Assembly (NCBI GenBank): GCA_964526905.1
Contig: CAZGMN010000079.1
Span: 1 to 12,847, forward strand
Direction: 5' to 3'
Origin: CAZGMN01 sp964526905
GTDB lineage: Bacteria > Acidobacteriota > Aminicenantia > Aminicenantales > Aminicenantaceae
DNA: 12,847 nt
Below are positions 1 through 7,387 of the stretch, piece by piece. Under the pieces are notes generated by a model, which did not search any database, had not been told where the DNA came from, and saw nothing but the letters and a program-made list of their open reading frames with translations. How positions within the stretch are numbered: position 1 is the stretch's first letter; the number at the start of each line of letters is the position of its first letter. A program made the position numbers and the translations under genes.

Positions 1-6
1 GCTGAG

Positions 7-987
7 CTAAAAAAGAGGTTGAGATAGCTTATAAGCCAATTTTATGGCTTCGATCATACTCTGCGCGTCGGCAATTCCCTTGCCGGCAATGTCAAAAGCT
101 GTCCCATGGCAAGGAGAAGTGCGGATAAAGGGAAGGCCCAAGGTGAGGTTGACCCCTTTTTCAAAGGCCTCAAGTTTAAAGGGGATAAGCCCTTGGTCAT
201 GATAAAGGGCGATGACCATCGTTTCAGCGCAGTTTAAGGCTTGGCGGAAGACAACGTCGGGCGGAAAAGGGCCGCTGATTCTCATTCCTTGCTTTTGCGC
301 TTCCTTGATGGCAGGGGCGATTTTCTTTTCCTCTTCAGAGCCAAGCAGTCCATTTTCTCCCGCGTGGGGATTCAGGCCGGCGACGAGGAAGTGAAATTTC
401 CCGGGCTGGAATTTTTCAAGGCAGTGGTGAAGGCGCAAGAAAAAGTCCTTCAGCTTTTCTTTTTTGACCTTTTTCAATGCTTCTTTCAAGGGAAGATGAT
501 GGCTGAAGAGGGCTGTTTTCATCCTGTCTGACCAGAAAGCCATGATGGCTTGAGGATAGATTTGGCTGAGGAAATCAGTATGGCCTTTCCATTTCAAGCC
601 TGCCAATTTCCAGGAATGTTTTGATATCGGAGCTGTGACCAGAGCTTGGATTTTTCCCTTTCTTGCCTCCTTGAAAGCTTCATTGAGAAATGAAAAAGAT
701 GATATCCCATTCTCTTTGCAAGCAGCGCCCTTTTTTACTATTTTCAGAGGAGTTTCTATTTCAAAAAGAGAGAAAGAAGGAGAGCTTTTATCTCCGGCTC
801 TTTCAAGAGGCCGAATGTCAAGGTCAATTTTTAGAGCCTGCTTCTCCTGCTCGACGACCAATGATGAGCCAAAAAGGATGTAATGAGCTTCTGGGAGAGA
901 ATTTAGAGAGGAGAAAGCCTTTACAATGACTTCAGGACCGATTCCCCCTGGATCTCCAAGAGTAATCCCAATCTTAGGAAGCATCAT
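7..987 (-). CDS. pdxA: 4-hydroxythreonine-4-phosphate dehydrogenase PdxA
   Basis: PdxA oxidises 4-phosphohydroxy-L-threonine with NAD(P)+; decarboxylation follows and gives the amino-ketone used by PdxJ in DXP-dependent vitamin B6 synthesis. It is cytoplasmic. The 326-residue length matches the family (about 330). Visible landmarks are the N-terminal GITLGDPGGIGPEV (7-20), substrate-binding GHTDF with His136, and the three expected metal-ligand histidines near His164 (SHHLP), His208 (LNPHAGENG) and His263 (YHDQGLIPFK). The C-terminal TSPCHGTAFDIAGKG (290-304) has Cys where many family members have Asp before the HGTA. The start codon shares an ATGA overlap with the stop of the Hfq-like gene upstream, and there is no strong Shine-Dalgarno, so translation is probably coupled. 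The gene ends 6 bases from the window edge, so no terminator can be judged. The identification is secure. Confidence 0.97.
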   Translation of the reverse strand: MMLPKIGITLGDPGGIGPEVIVKAFSSLNSLPEAHYILFGSSLVVEQEKQALKIDLDIRPLERAGDKSSPSFSLFEIETPLKIVKKGAACKENGISSFSFLNEAFKEARKGKIQALVTAPISKHSWKLAGLKWKGHTDFLSQIYPQAIMAFWSDRMKTALFSHHLPLKEALKKVKKEKLKDFFLRLHHCLEKFQPGKFHFLVAGLNPHAGENGLLGSEEEKKIAPAIKEAQKQGMRISGPFPPDVVFRQALNCAETMVIALYHDQGLIPFKLEAFEKGVNLTLGLPFIRTSPCHGTAFDIAGKGIADAQSMIEAIKLAYKLSQPLF

Positions 988-1289
988 TTTTTTTCTTTGT
1001 TATCATTCGTCTTGTAGAGGTACTTAATCCTGCTCTTATAGATCAGCAAATTGGGAGCATCTTCTCGGTTAAGTTTTATACAGTTGCGATCGTACCATTC
1101 GATGTATCCTTGGACGAGTTCCCCGCCTTCAAGGACAACGGCCATAGGAGTCTTCTTGTTCATCTGTTTGAGGTAATAATAATTTTCGGCGTGAGTATCA
1201 AAAGGCGGATGAGCTTTTCTTTTTGCTGAATCATTTTTCATTTTTTCTTTGATCTCAGATAAGTTTGGTCTGATAAGCTTTCTGTTCAT
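984..1289 (-). CDS. hfq: Hfq-like (Sm-fold) RNA-binding protein
   Basis: This is a 101-residue protein whose residues about 39-92 align by eye with the bacterial Hfq Sm fold. The Sm1-like part is residues 47-75 (TPMAVVLEGGELVQGYIEWYD), corresponding to E. coli Hfq [21 protein letters not shown]. The Sm2-like part is IYKSRIKYLYK (83-93), corresponding to the VYKHAI motif, with Ser at the position of E. coli His57. Unlike classical Hfq it has a basic, proline-containing N-terminal extension of about 38 residues and almost no acidic C-terminal tail. I recall similar Hfq-like proteins from Acidobacteria, but cannot search here. Hfq forms hexamers that pair small RNAs with mRNAs; whether this variant does so is inference. 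The start has GGAG nine bases upstream, and a promoter lies at 1346-1374. Its stop overlaps the pdxA start by four bases. Confidence 0.8.
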   Translation of the reverse strand: MNRKLIRPNLSEIKEKMKNDSAKRKAHPPFDTHAENYYYLKQMNKKTPMAVVLEGGELVQGYIEWYDRNCIKLNREDAPNLLIYKSRIKYLYKTNDNKEKK

Positions 1290-1345
1290 GCTTCACTTCT
1301 CCAAGATTAATGTCTGGAGAGTCGCTAACTCGAAATTTGACAGTA

Positions 1346-1374
1346 ATCATAACATCTTATTTCTGAAATTTCAA
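1346..1374 (-). promoter_or_regulatory. Sigma70-like promoter for hfq-like gene and pdxA
   Basis: On the minus strand a -35 box TTGAAA (1374-1369) and a -10 box TATGAT (1351-1346) are separated by exactly 17 bases. The predicted start is near 1339, giving a leader of about 50 bases that ends with the GGAG ribosome site of the Hfq-like gene. A perfect 10-base palindrome TGAAATTTCA (1364-1373) covers the -35 box, and a related CGAAATTTGA (1331-1340) lies at the transcription start, 33 bases away. A repressor could bind these, but this is unproven. Confidence 0.65.
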
Positions 1375-1387
1375 GGGGGTTGATAGC

Positions 1388-1495
1388 TTATTCTATCCTC
1401 AAGCCTTCCAGCTGGACTTCTCCTTTGTCTGTGATAAAGGCAGGAGATGGCCCCATAGACAGTAGCTTTGTTCTATTGGTCGAGAGTCTTAAAAT
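1388..1495 (-). other. 35-codon open extension in frame after the TolC stop
   Basis: Directly after the TAA stop of the TolC-family gene, the same frame stays open for 35 codons and ends at another TAA at 1388-1390. The translation includes the protein-like run MGPSPAFITDKGEVQLEG. There is no ribosome site and no suitable start codon at its beginning. It fills the whole space between the channel gene and the hfq promoter. It may be a remnant of a longer or different gene, a readthrough extension, or chance. I do not recognise the peptide. Confidence 0.25.
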
Positions 1496-3058
1496 TTATT
1501 TGCCAGGAAGGTTAGACAAATTGATGTTCTTTTTCTTGAGGCTTACGCCCAGGGCTCTGTCCAAGCCGGCCAAAGAAAAATTGTAGTCAATGATGGCTTT
1601 GAGCTCATCTGTCCGGGCTGTGGTCAAGTCTGTCTGGTATTGAAGGACAAAATAGCTTGTGGACAAGCCCACTTTGAGCCTTTCTTCCTCGGCCAGTAAT
1701 TTTTTCTCAGCCAGTTCTCTGGCAACTTTATAGGCCTGGACTCTTTTGTAATTTGTTTCAACTGCCCTGACTGTTTGCCTGATCTCAAGATAAATTTGCT
1801 GCTCCTGGTTCTTCAGCTTGAGTTCGGCCTGCTGGAGATTGACCTTGGCCTGGGCATAAGAGGCGCGTGAGAAAACGGAATCAAGCGGGAGGGTGAGGTT
1901 TAATCCCAGAGACCAGTTTGGATATTTAAAGTTGAGCACATCTTTCAGGGCATCAGAAGCGGGACTGACTATCGTATTAATCGGATCGCCAAAAGGATTT
2001 CTTGGGTCATATTCTTTCTTAGTTCCTGACAGGCCAGGGCTCCAGTAGGAAGCTGAGAGGCTTAAATTTGGAAGCAGCTGATTCTTAGCATAACTTAAAT
2101 TTATCTCTTTATTCTGTAAATCAATCTTCATTTGTTTCAGTTCAGGTCTATTTTCTATGGCAGTCCTCAGCGCTTCTTCCAGGCTTATTTCTTTCAACTC
2201 ATAGGCGGGTTTATCAACAGCGATAATCTCAGCCGCCTCTCGCCCTTCTTCTGCAGGAAGGTTGATGATTGTTTTCAAGATGTCCTCGTTGTTCTTGACT
2301 TGAGCCTCGGCCTGGAGAATGTCTGCTTCTCTCGTTGCCACTGCCGATTGAGCGCTGAGGACCTCAATAGGGGCTATAGTTCCCACTTCAACTTGCCTCT
2401 GATTCTTTGCCAGCAGGTCTTGAGCCAACTGTAATGATTGACGTCTGACCTTTAGGCTTTCGATGCTGTAGACCAGGTTCCAGTATGCCTGCTCCACATT
2501 GTAAATCGTGTCCTGGAGCACTTTGTTGAGCTGGGATTCTGTGATGTTAAGGTTATTCCTGGCAACGATGATATCTTTGCGGGTCGTCTTGATGCCAAAG
2601 CTTTTTAGAAGGGGTTGGGTGAAGCTAAAGGTCAGGGTGCTGTTATAGCGGGGATTGATGGTTTGGGCCCTCTGGTTAGTGTCAGTCGTGCCGCCGTCGA
2701 AGGCAATCGAAAACGTTCCTCCTGTGGGAACGAGCTGCGAGATTTGGGCTGTATATCTGTCGTTGAGACTTGTAACCTCGTCAGAAGACTCGAGATACGA
2801 ATAAGAAGCCTGCATGGTGTCTCTTCGGCTTAAGCTAAAAGAAAGACCTGGCCAGAATTTTTCTCCGGCAAGAGTGACTGAGATGTCGGATAACTCTGGA
2901 TTCAAGACTTCTATGGCCACCCCGAGGTTGTTCTTCATGGCTTTGAGAATGCAATCCTGAAGCGAGAGGGAAAGAGAATTTTCTTTTTGCTGAGGAAAAG
3001 ACATCTGAACAAAGAATAGGCTCAGGAAAACGAAGATTCCGATTGTCCGCTTATTCAT
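1496..3058 (-). CDS. TolC-family outer membrane efflux channel
   Basis: A 520-residue outer-membrane channel of the TolC/OEP family, the exit duct of tripartite export pumps. Residues 1-22 form a Sec signal peptide with a hydrophobic core (IGIFVFLSLFFVQM). Two OEP-type repeats follow, roughly 30-245 and 275-510, each rich in long amphipathic helices (for example NVEQAYWNLVYSIESLKVRRQSLQLAQ, split here by family convention into helical hairpins). Near the C-terminus, YKVARELAEKKLLAEEERLKVG shows the heptad pattern typical of the alpha-barrel. The start is supported by AAGGAGG eight bases upstream. It is the last gene of the sigma/anti-sigma/efflux operon, 45 bases after the permease. No T-rich terminator hairpin is visible after it. 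The substrate cannot be inferred from this subunit. Confidence 0.93.
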   Translation of the reverse strand: MNKRTIGIFVFLSLFFVQMSFPQQKENSLSLSLQDCILKAMKNNLGVAIEVLNPELSDISVTLAGEKFWPGLSFSLSRRDTMQASYSYLESSDEVTSLNDRYTAQISQLVPTGGTFSIAFDGGTTDTNQRAQTINPRYNSTLTFSFTQPLLKSFGIKTTRKDIIVARNNLNITESQLNKVLQDTIYNVEQAYWNLVYSIESLKVRRQSLQLAQDLLAKNQRQVEVGTIAPIEVLSAQSAVATREADILQAEAQVKNNEDILKTIINLPAEEGREAAEIIAVDKPAYELKEISLEEALRTAIENRPELKQMKIDLQNKEINLSYAKNQLLPNLSLSASYWSPGLSGTKKEYDPRNPFGDPINTIVSPASDALKDVLNFKYPNWSLGLNLTLPLDSVFSRASYAQAKVNLQQAELKLKNQEQQIYLEIRQTVRAVETNYKRVQAYKVARELAEKKLLAEEERLKVGLSTSYFVLQYQTDLTTARTDELKAIIDYNFSLAGLDRALGVSLKKKNINLSNLPGK

Positions 3059-3103
3059 TTTCTTCCTCCTTCATTTGAATAATGATTTCCAGACAAGCTG
3101 ACT

Positions 3104-4321
3104 TTATTCATACCTTAAGGCTTCGATCGGGTCGAGCTTTGAGGCCTTGCGCGCAGGGTAAAAGCCGAAAAAGATTCCTACCGACCCTGAAAACAAGAAG
3201 GCAAGGATAATGGAAGCTAAGGAGACCAGTGTATCCCAGCCGCCGAACTTCGCAATCAGCCTCGAACCGATTACGCCGAAACCAATTCCTATGGCTCCTC
3301 CCAGGACACTCAGAACCACAGCTTCTGTCAGAAATTGGAAAAGAATATCCTTCTCTCGAGCTCCAACCGACATCCTGATTCCTATCTCCCGTATTCGTTC
3401 GGTGACCGAAACGAGCATAATGTTCATGATTCCGATTCCACCCACAAGGAGTGAGACAGAAGCTATCGCTCCCAGGACAATGGTCATTGTCTTTCTTGAT
3501 TGAGCCGCGCTTTCGGCAATATCAGCCATGTTGCTGACATTGAAGTCATCCTCAGCGCCAGGGGCAATCTTGTGTTGAATGCGGAGAATCTCCTCGATCT
3601 GTGCTTGCGCTTCATCCGTTTTATCGCCTGAAACTGCTGAGACATCTATCGAATTAATGTAAATGATTCCGAGGAGTCTTCTTTGTGCTGTGGTGTAAGG
3701 TATGACGATGATATCATCCCTGTTGAAGAAGCCTCCGGATTCTCCCATTGATTTAAGGACCCCTATGATTCTGAAAGGAATTTTTTTAATCCTTATGACT
3801 TGCCCGATCGGGTCATCGAACTCGAAGAGATTTTTTTTGACCTCGCTCCCTAAAACGCAGACTTTTGCTCCCGCTCTAACGTGGGTTTCATCGAAGAAAG
3901 TTCCTTCTTCAATTGGCCAGTTTCTGATATCAGGATAAGCAGAGCCTGCGCCCTGGATGCTTGTGTTCCAATTCTTGTTTCCATAGACGACCTGAGCTCT
4001 TCCTGAGACAGAAGGAGAGATATATTTTACAGCATCGCATTTTTCCTCAATGGCTTTGGCATCCTCGACAGTGAGATTGGTAAAGCTTCCTCCGCCGCCA
4101 TGCACGCCACGAAAGGAACGACTTCCCGGACGGACAAAGAGCAAGTTGGTTCCCATCGACTCGAATCTTTTTTCAAGGTCTCTTCTTGCTCCCTCGCCGA
4201 TACTGACCGTGGCAATGACGGCTCCGACGCCGATGATTATACCCAGGGCTGTGAGGAAAGAACGCATTTTATTCCGGCCTAAAGCCCTTAAGGCGACTCG
4301 AATCGTCCTTAATATCTTCAT
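3104..4321 (-). CDS. MacB-like ABC transporter permease (FtsX-type)
   Basis: A 405-residue permease of the type VII (MacB/LolCE/FtsX) ABC family, which works by mechanotransmission rather than by transport through the inner membrane. It has the four expected helices: about 22-42, 278-305, 331-353 and 366-389. Between helices 1 and 2 lies a periplasmic MacB core domain of about 230 residues (45-275). The cytoplasmic coupling segment ERIREIGIRMSVGAREKDI (308-326) and the C-terminal FGFYPARKASKLDPIEALRYE region are family signatures. E. coli MacB has the ATPase fused to this permease; here the ATPase is a separate upstream gene, which is common outside Proteobacteria. AAAGGAG precedes the start. 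With the adaptor and channel it should drive export of a periplasmic substrate such as an antimicrobial, lipid or peptide; which one is unknown. Confidence 0.93.
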   Translation of the reverse strand: MKILRTIRVALRALGRNKMRSFLTALGIIIGVGAVIATVSIGEGARRDLEKRFESMGTNLLFVRPGSRSFRGVHGGGGSFTNLTVEDAKAIEEKCDAVKYISPSVSGRAQVVYGNKNWNTSIQGAGSAYPDIRNWPIEEGTFFDETHVRAGAKVCVLGSEVKKNLFEFDDPIGQVIRIKKIPFRIIGVLKSMGESGGFFNRDDIIVIPYTTAQRRLLGIIYINSIDVSAVSGDKTDEAQAQIEEILRIQHKIAPGAEDDFNVSNMADIAESAAQSRKTMTIVLGAIASVSLLVGGIGIMNIMLVSVTERIREIGIRMSVGAREKDILFQFLTEAVVLSVLGGAIGIGFGVIGSRLIAKFGGWDTLVSLASIILAFLFSGSVGIFFGFYPARKASKLDPIEALRYE

Positions 4322-4363
4322 TTTATGACTCCTTTATTTCGATAAGGCTCTCAAGAATTTTCA

Positions 4364-5056
4364 TCAATCTTCTTTTATTATCTGTCCGTCCTTGAGGTAT
4401 ATCCTATGGCGTGCAGCCTGCGCCACTCCAGCATCGTGTGTGATCAGAACGATGGTCATTCCCTTCTCTTCGTTAAGCCTTTTGAAAATTTCGATGATTT
4501 CTTTTCCTGTTTTTGAATCCAGGTTTCCGGTCGGCTCGTCGGCAAGCAGCAAGGGCGGGTTGTTAACCAGAGAGCGGGCTATGGCCACTCTTTGTTGTTC
4601 TCCTCCAGAAAGCTGGTTTGTGCGGTGAAGCTCTCTCCCTTTAAGGCCGACAGAAGCAAGGGCCTTGTAAGCCAAATCTCTCGCCTTCTTGATCGGAACG
4701 TTGGAATAAAGAAGGGGAAGTTCGGCATTTTCCAAGGCCGTGGTCCGAGAAAGAAGGTTGAACGTCTGGAAGACAAAGCCGATTTTCCTGTTTCTGATGC
4801 CGGCCAGCTTGTTCTTGTCCAGAGTGGATACTTCTTCTCCGTCCAGAATATATTTTCCCTCAGTCGGCCGGTCCAGGCAGCCGATGATGTTCATCAAGGT
4901 CGATTTGCCAGAGCCGGAAGGTCCCATGATGGCCACAAAGCCTCCTTCTTTAACCGCATAGGAAATGCCTCTCAAGGCGTTAACTTCGATTTCGCCGACT
5001 TTATAAATTTTGATTAGGTTTTCCAGTTGGATTAGGTTGTTGTTGTTATTAACCAT
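4364..5056 (-). CDS. MacB/LolD-like ABC transporter ATP-binding protein
   Basis: A 230-residue cytoplasmic ATPase that powers the neighbouring permease. All catalytic motifs are intact: Walker A GPSGSGKS (45-52), Q-loop Gln97 in FVFQTFNLL, ABC signature LSGGEQQRVA (149-158), Walker B LLLADEP with catalytic Glu174, D-loop NLDS, and H-loop His207 in LITHD. The sequence around CLDRPTEG and DGEEVSTLD is typical of the MacB/LolD subfamily. Residues 3-7 are five asparagines encoded largely by an AAC run, an unusual N-terminus but probably harmless. AAAGGAAG lies about ten bases upstream of the start. It lies 38 bases after the adaptor gene and 42 bases before the permease. Confidence 0.95.
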   Translation of the reverse strand: MVNNNNNLIQLENLIKIYKVGEIEVNALRGISYAVKEGGFVAIMGPSGSGKSTLMNIIGCLDRPTEGKYILDGEEVSTLDKNKLAGIRNRKIGFVFQTFNLLSRTTALENAELPLLYSNVPIKKARDLAYKALASVGLKGRELHRTNQLSGGEQQRVAIARSLVNNPPLLLADEPTGNLDSKTGKEIIEIFKRLNEEKGMTIVLITHDAGVAQAARHRIYLKDGQIIKED

Positions 5057-5094
5057 CTTCTTTTCTTCCTTTGATTATGAATCAGATATGAATC

Positions 5095-6453
5095 CTAACG
5101 CATGAACATCATGCCTCTCGGCGGACCTTGAGTTCCGCTTTGTGTGCTTCCAATCGCTCCAGTAATGACAAGCTGACCTTCCTTCAAGTCTCCTGAGACA
5201 ACCTCTGTGTAACTGTTATCAGTGACTCCGGTTCTAAGGAAAATTGGCTTAAGCTTTCCCTTTTCATCTTCTATCCAGACCCGGGGTCTTCTCTGCCCTC
5301 CAGAACCGCCTGATCCTCCCATGGTGAAAACTCGTTGCCCTTCTCCTCCACTGGGCCTTGGAGCATCTGCCCGCTGGGAACTGAAGCCTTCAGACCGGGG
5401 GGCTCCAGCTTGTTGATTTGAGCCGCCACTTCTATTACCCGTTCTTGAGGAAAATTCCTGTTTCATGCTTTCCATGATTTTTTTCATTTCTTCTGCTGAT
5501 GGAGTAAACCTGAGGGCAGCATTCGAAACCCGCAGGGCATTCTTGGCTTCTCCGGTGATGATCGATACCGTGGCTGTCATTCCTGGCAACAGCTTCAGCT
5601 CAGGATTCTTGACTTCGACAACGGTTGTATAGGTAACAACATTCTGGACGACCTGCGGAGAATACCTGACCTGCTTGACCGTTCCGGCAAATCTTTCCTC
5701 CGGGAAGGCATCGACCGAGAATCTGACATTCTGTCCTTCTTTGACTTTCCCGATATCCGCTTCATCCACGCTGCATTCGACCTGCATTTGAGTCAAGTCA
5801 TTGGCAATTTTGAAGAGCACCGGTGCCTGGAAGCTGGCTGCCACAGTCTGGCCGACATTGACGTCGCGGGAAATAACGACTCCGTCGATGGGTGATTTGA
5901 TAACGGTATAGGTTAAATCCACTTTGCTTGATTCAAGAGTTGACTTTGCCTGCTCTAATCTTGCTTGAGAAGCTTGGAGTTCGGCCTGATTGTTATAAAA
6001 TTCTGTTTCAGCAGCGTCTTTTTCTTCGTAGGAAATTAGGTTCTTTTCAAAAAGGCTTAGAGACCGATCATATTTTTTCTTGGTGTTTTCGAGAGTCACC
6101 TTAGCCTTATCAAGGGAGGCGGCAGCGCTCTGGTAGTTGGCTTCATTCTGCTTGAGCTTGGTCAGGAATTGGGATTGGTCGATCTCAGCCAAGAGCTGTC
6201 CCTGTTTGACATGAGAGTTGAAGTCAACATAGAGCTTGTCGATTTTCCCTGAGACTTGGCTGCCAACCTCGACAGTGACCACCGGATTTAATGTCCCGGA
6301 GGTCGTGACGACAGCTTCGATGTCACCCCGACTCACAGCTTCTGTTTTGTACTTTGCCTTGTTATTTTCACTGCGACCAGATACGGTTAGGCCGACAATA
6401 ACACCAACAATGACGACAATGATGACTGCGCCGATAATGATCTTTTTTTTCAT
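5095..6453 (-). CDS. MacA-like periplasmic adaptor (membrane fusion protein)
   Basis: A 452-residue HlyD/MacA-type adaptor that links the inner-membrane ABC permease to the TolC channel. One N-terminal helix (about 4-23) anchors it. The two lipoyl half-motifs lie at about 60-92 (VEVGSQVSGKIDKLYVDFNS) and 184-217 (VIKSPIDGVVISRDVNVGQT), flanking a long coiled-coil hairpin (93-180). A beta-barrel domain (about 222-300) includes the LLPGMTATVSI strand. Between about 334 and 390 there is a low-complexity linker rich in Gly, Ser, Arg and Gln, before a final membrane-proximal strand set ending PPRGMMFMR. E. coli MacA is about 370 residues, so this linker accounts for much of the excess. AAAGGAG precedes the start, which overlaps the LTxxQ gene's stop by four bases (ATGA). 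Confidence 0.94.
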   Translation of the reverse strand: MKKKIIIGAVIIVVIVGVIVGLTVSGRSENNKAKYKTEAVSRGDIEAVVTTSGTLNPVVTVEVGSQVSGKIDKLYVDFNSHVKQGQLLAEIDQSQFLTKLKQNEANYQSAAASLDKAKVTLENTKKKYDRSLSLFEKNLISYEEKDAAETEFYNNQAELQASQARLEQAKSTLESSKVDLTYTVIKSPIDGVVISRDVNVGQTVAASFQAPVLFKIANDLTQMQVECSVDEADIGKVKEGQNVRFSVDAFPEERFAGTVKQVRYSPQVVQNVVTYTTVVEVKNPELKLLPGMTATVSIITGEAKNALRVSNAALRFTPSAEEMKKIMESMKQEFSSRTGNRSGGSNQQAGAPRSEGFSSQRADAPRPSGGEGQRVFTMGGSGGSGGQRRPRVWIEDEKGKLKPIFLRTGVTDNSYTEVVSGDLKEGQLVITGAIGSTQSGTQGPPRGMMFMR

Positions 6454-6896
6454 TTTTCTTCTCCTTTATCATTTTGTTTTTTGCGTCTTTCATGTCTTTC
6501 TGGAGGCCTTCTTCTTTCTTGTTCTTTTTTCATTTGAGATTCAAACTTTTCAATCATCGCTTCGAATTTTTTGCCCTGCTCTTCACTCAGAACGTTTTTG
6601 ATTTCATTCTTCAATTGAGTCCTTATCTGTGAGAGATGGTCGAAGAAATCTTTTCTCAAACTCTTGAGTCTTTCCTCGTTATTCTTAAAGATTTCCCTTA
6701 TTTTTTCCTGCTGTTCTGAAGTCAGGTTCAGCTCTTTGGCCATCATATCTATAGAATGTGGAGGGGGCGGGCTGCTCCTTCTTTTTTCCAGGGATTTTTG
6801 GATGAAGAGCTTGTCAATAAAAATTCCTCCGGCAATCCCTGCAAAGAAGACGAGAATCAAAGAAAGGATTATCCAGAATTTGTAATGGTTTTTCAT
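6450..6896 (-). CDS. Membrane-anchored LTxxQ (Spy/CpxP/CnrX-like) protein
   Basis: A 148-residue protein with one N-terminal transmembrane helix (about 8-28) and a periplasmic all-helical part. Two LTxxQ-type motifs are visible: LTSEQQ (58-63) and LSEEQG (103-108), about 45 residues apart as in the Spy/CpxP/CnrX fold. A proline stretch (43-46) precedes the domain, and the C-terminus (128-148) is a very charged Arg/Lys/Glu tail. Relatives act as periplasmic chaperones (Spy), stress inhibitors (CpxP) or metal sensors that control an anti-sigma factor (CnrX). Histidines at 47, 87 and 135 exist, but I cannot match them to the CnrX metal site. AGGAGG lies eight bases upstream. The position between the anti-sigma factor and the pump genes, with ATGA overlaps on both sides, supports a sensor role, which is inference. 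Confidence 0.82.
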   Translation of the reverse strand: MKNHYKFWIILSLILVFFAGIAGGIFIDKLFIQKSLEKRRSSPPPPHSIDMMAKELNLTSEQQEKIREIFKNNEERLKSLRKDFFDHLSQIRTQLKNEIKNVLSEEQGKKFEAMIEKFESQMKKEQERRRPPERHERRKKQNDKGEEK

Positions 6897-7387
6897 GGTG
6901 AGTACCTCCTTGAATCGTTCTTTCCTTCAAGGGAGGTGAAGATAATCATCATATTCCTGTCCTCGATTTTTTCTGCTTCTAAGAGAGCCTTTGTTTCCTG
7001 AATGGGATTGGAGTTGCGGAAAAGAAGGATTCCGGACTGGCTGAGTTCTTCATTTCTGTGAAGAAAGGAAAAGACGAGAGCCGTGGTCAAGAGAACAATC
7101 AAGAGCAGCGAAAGAGGAATGGCTCTCATCCCCCATTGTTTCCAGAGCAGCCATGGCTCGGGTTTCTTGCTTTCCTTCAGTTTGGCCTGGAGACGTTCCC
7201 AGAAATAAGGTCGAGGCTCTGAGAAATCTTTTTCCTTCAGCGCCTCGAACAAGAGTTGATAGTCCTTACTTTTCTTTCGGCAGGAGAGGCAGCTTTCAAG
7301 GTGCTTGCCAAGTTCCTCTCTCTCTCTGTTTTTCAAACGTCCGTCAAAAGAGCGAAGAAGTAATCGCTCAGCTTTTTTACATTTCAT
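6893..7387 (-). CDS. Zinc-type (ZAS) transmembrane anti-sigma factor
   Basis: A 164-residue anti-sigma factor expected to hold the adjacent ECF sigma at the membrane. The zinc anti-sigma motif is intact: Cys3-x25-His29-x3-Cys33-x2-Cys36 (HLESCLSC). A cytoplasmic linker leads to one transmembrane helix (about 90-109), followed by about 55 periplasmic residues that could receive a signal. I chose the ATG at 7387 because GGAGG (7397-7393) sits five bases upstream and Cys3 falls at the right place; an ATG 18 bases further upstream lacks this support. The gene overlaps the sigma gene by 11 bases and the LTxxQ gene by four, so all three are translationally coupled and likely made in fixed ratio. 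Confidence 0.9.
   Translation of the reverse strand: MKCKKAERLLLRSFDGRLKNREREELGKHLESCLSCRKKSKDYQLLFEALKEKDFSEPRPYFWERLQAKLKESKKPEPWLLWKQWGMRAIPLSLLLIVLLTTALVFSFLHRNEELSQSGILLFRNSNPIQETKALLEAEKIEDRNMMIIFTSLEGKNDSRRYSP

Noticed and set aside
1425..1445. Weak inverted repeat CCTTT/AAAGG after the tolC gene as a terminator
   Set aside because: The stem is only five base pairs, and no T-tract follows on the minus strand.
1380..1586. 68-codon plus-strand frame across the tolC 3-prime end
   Set aside because: It is antisense to the TolC C-terminus, has no ribosome site, and a composition without protein-like order.
4592..5017. 141-codon plus-strand frame opposite the ABC ATPase gene
   Set aside because: It lies entirely antisense to an ATPase with all motifs intact, and its translation shows no domain or plausible start site.
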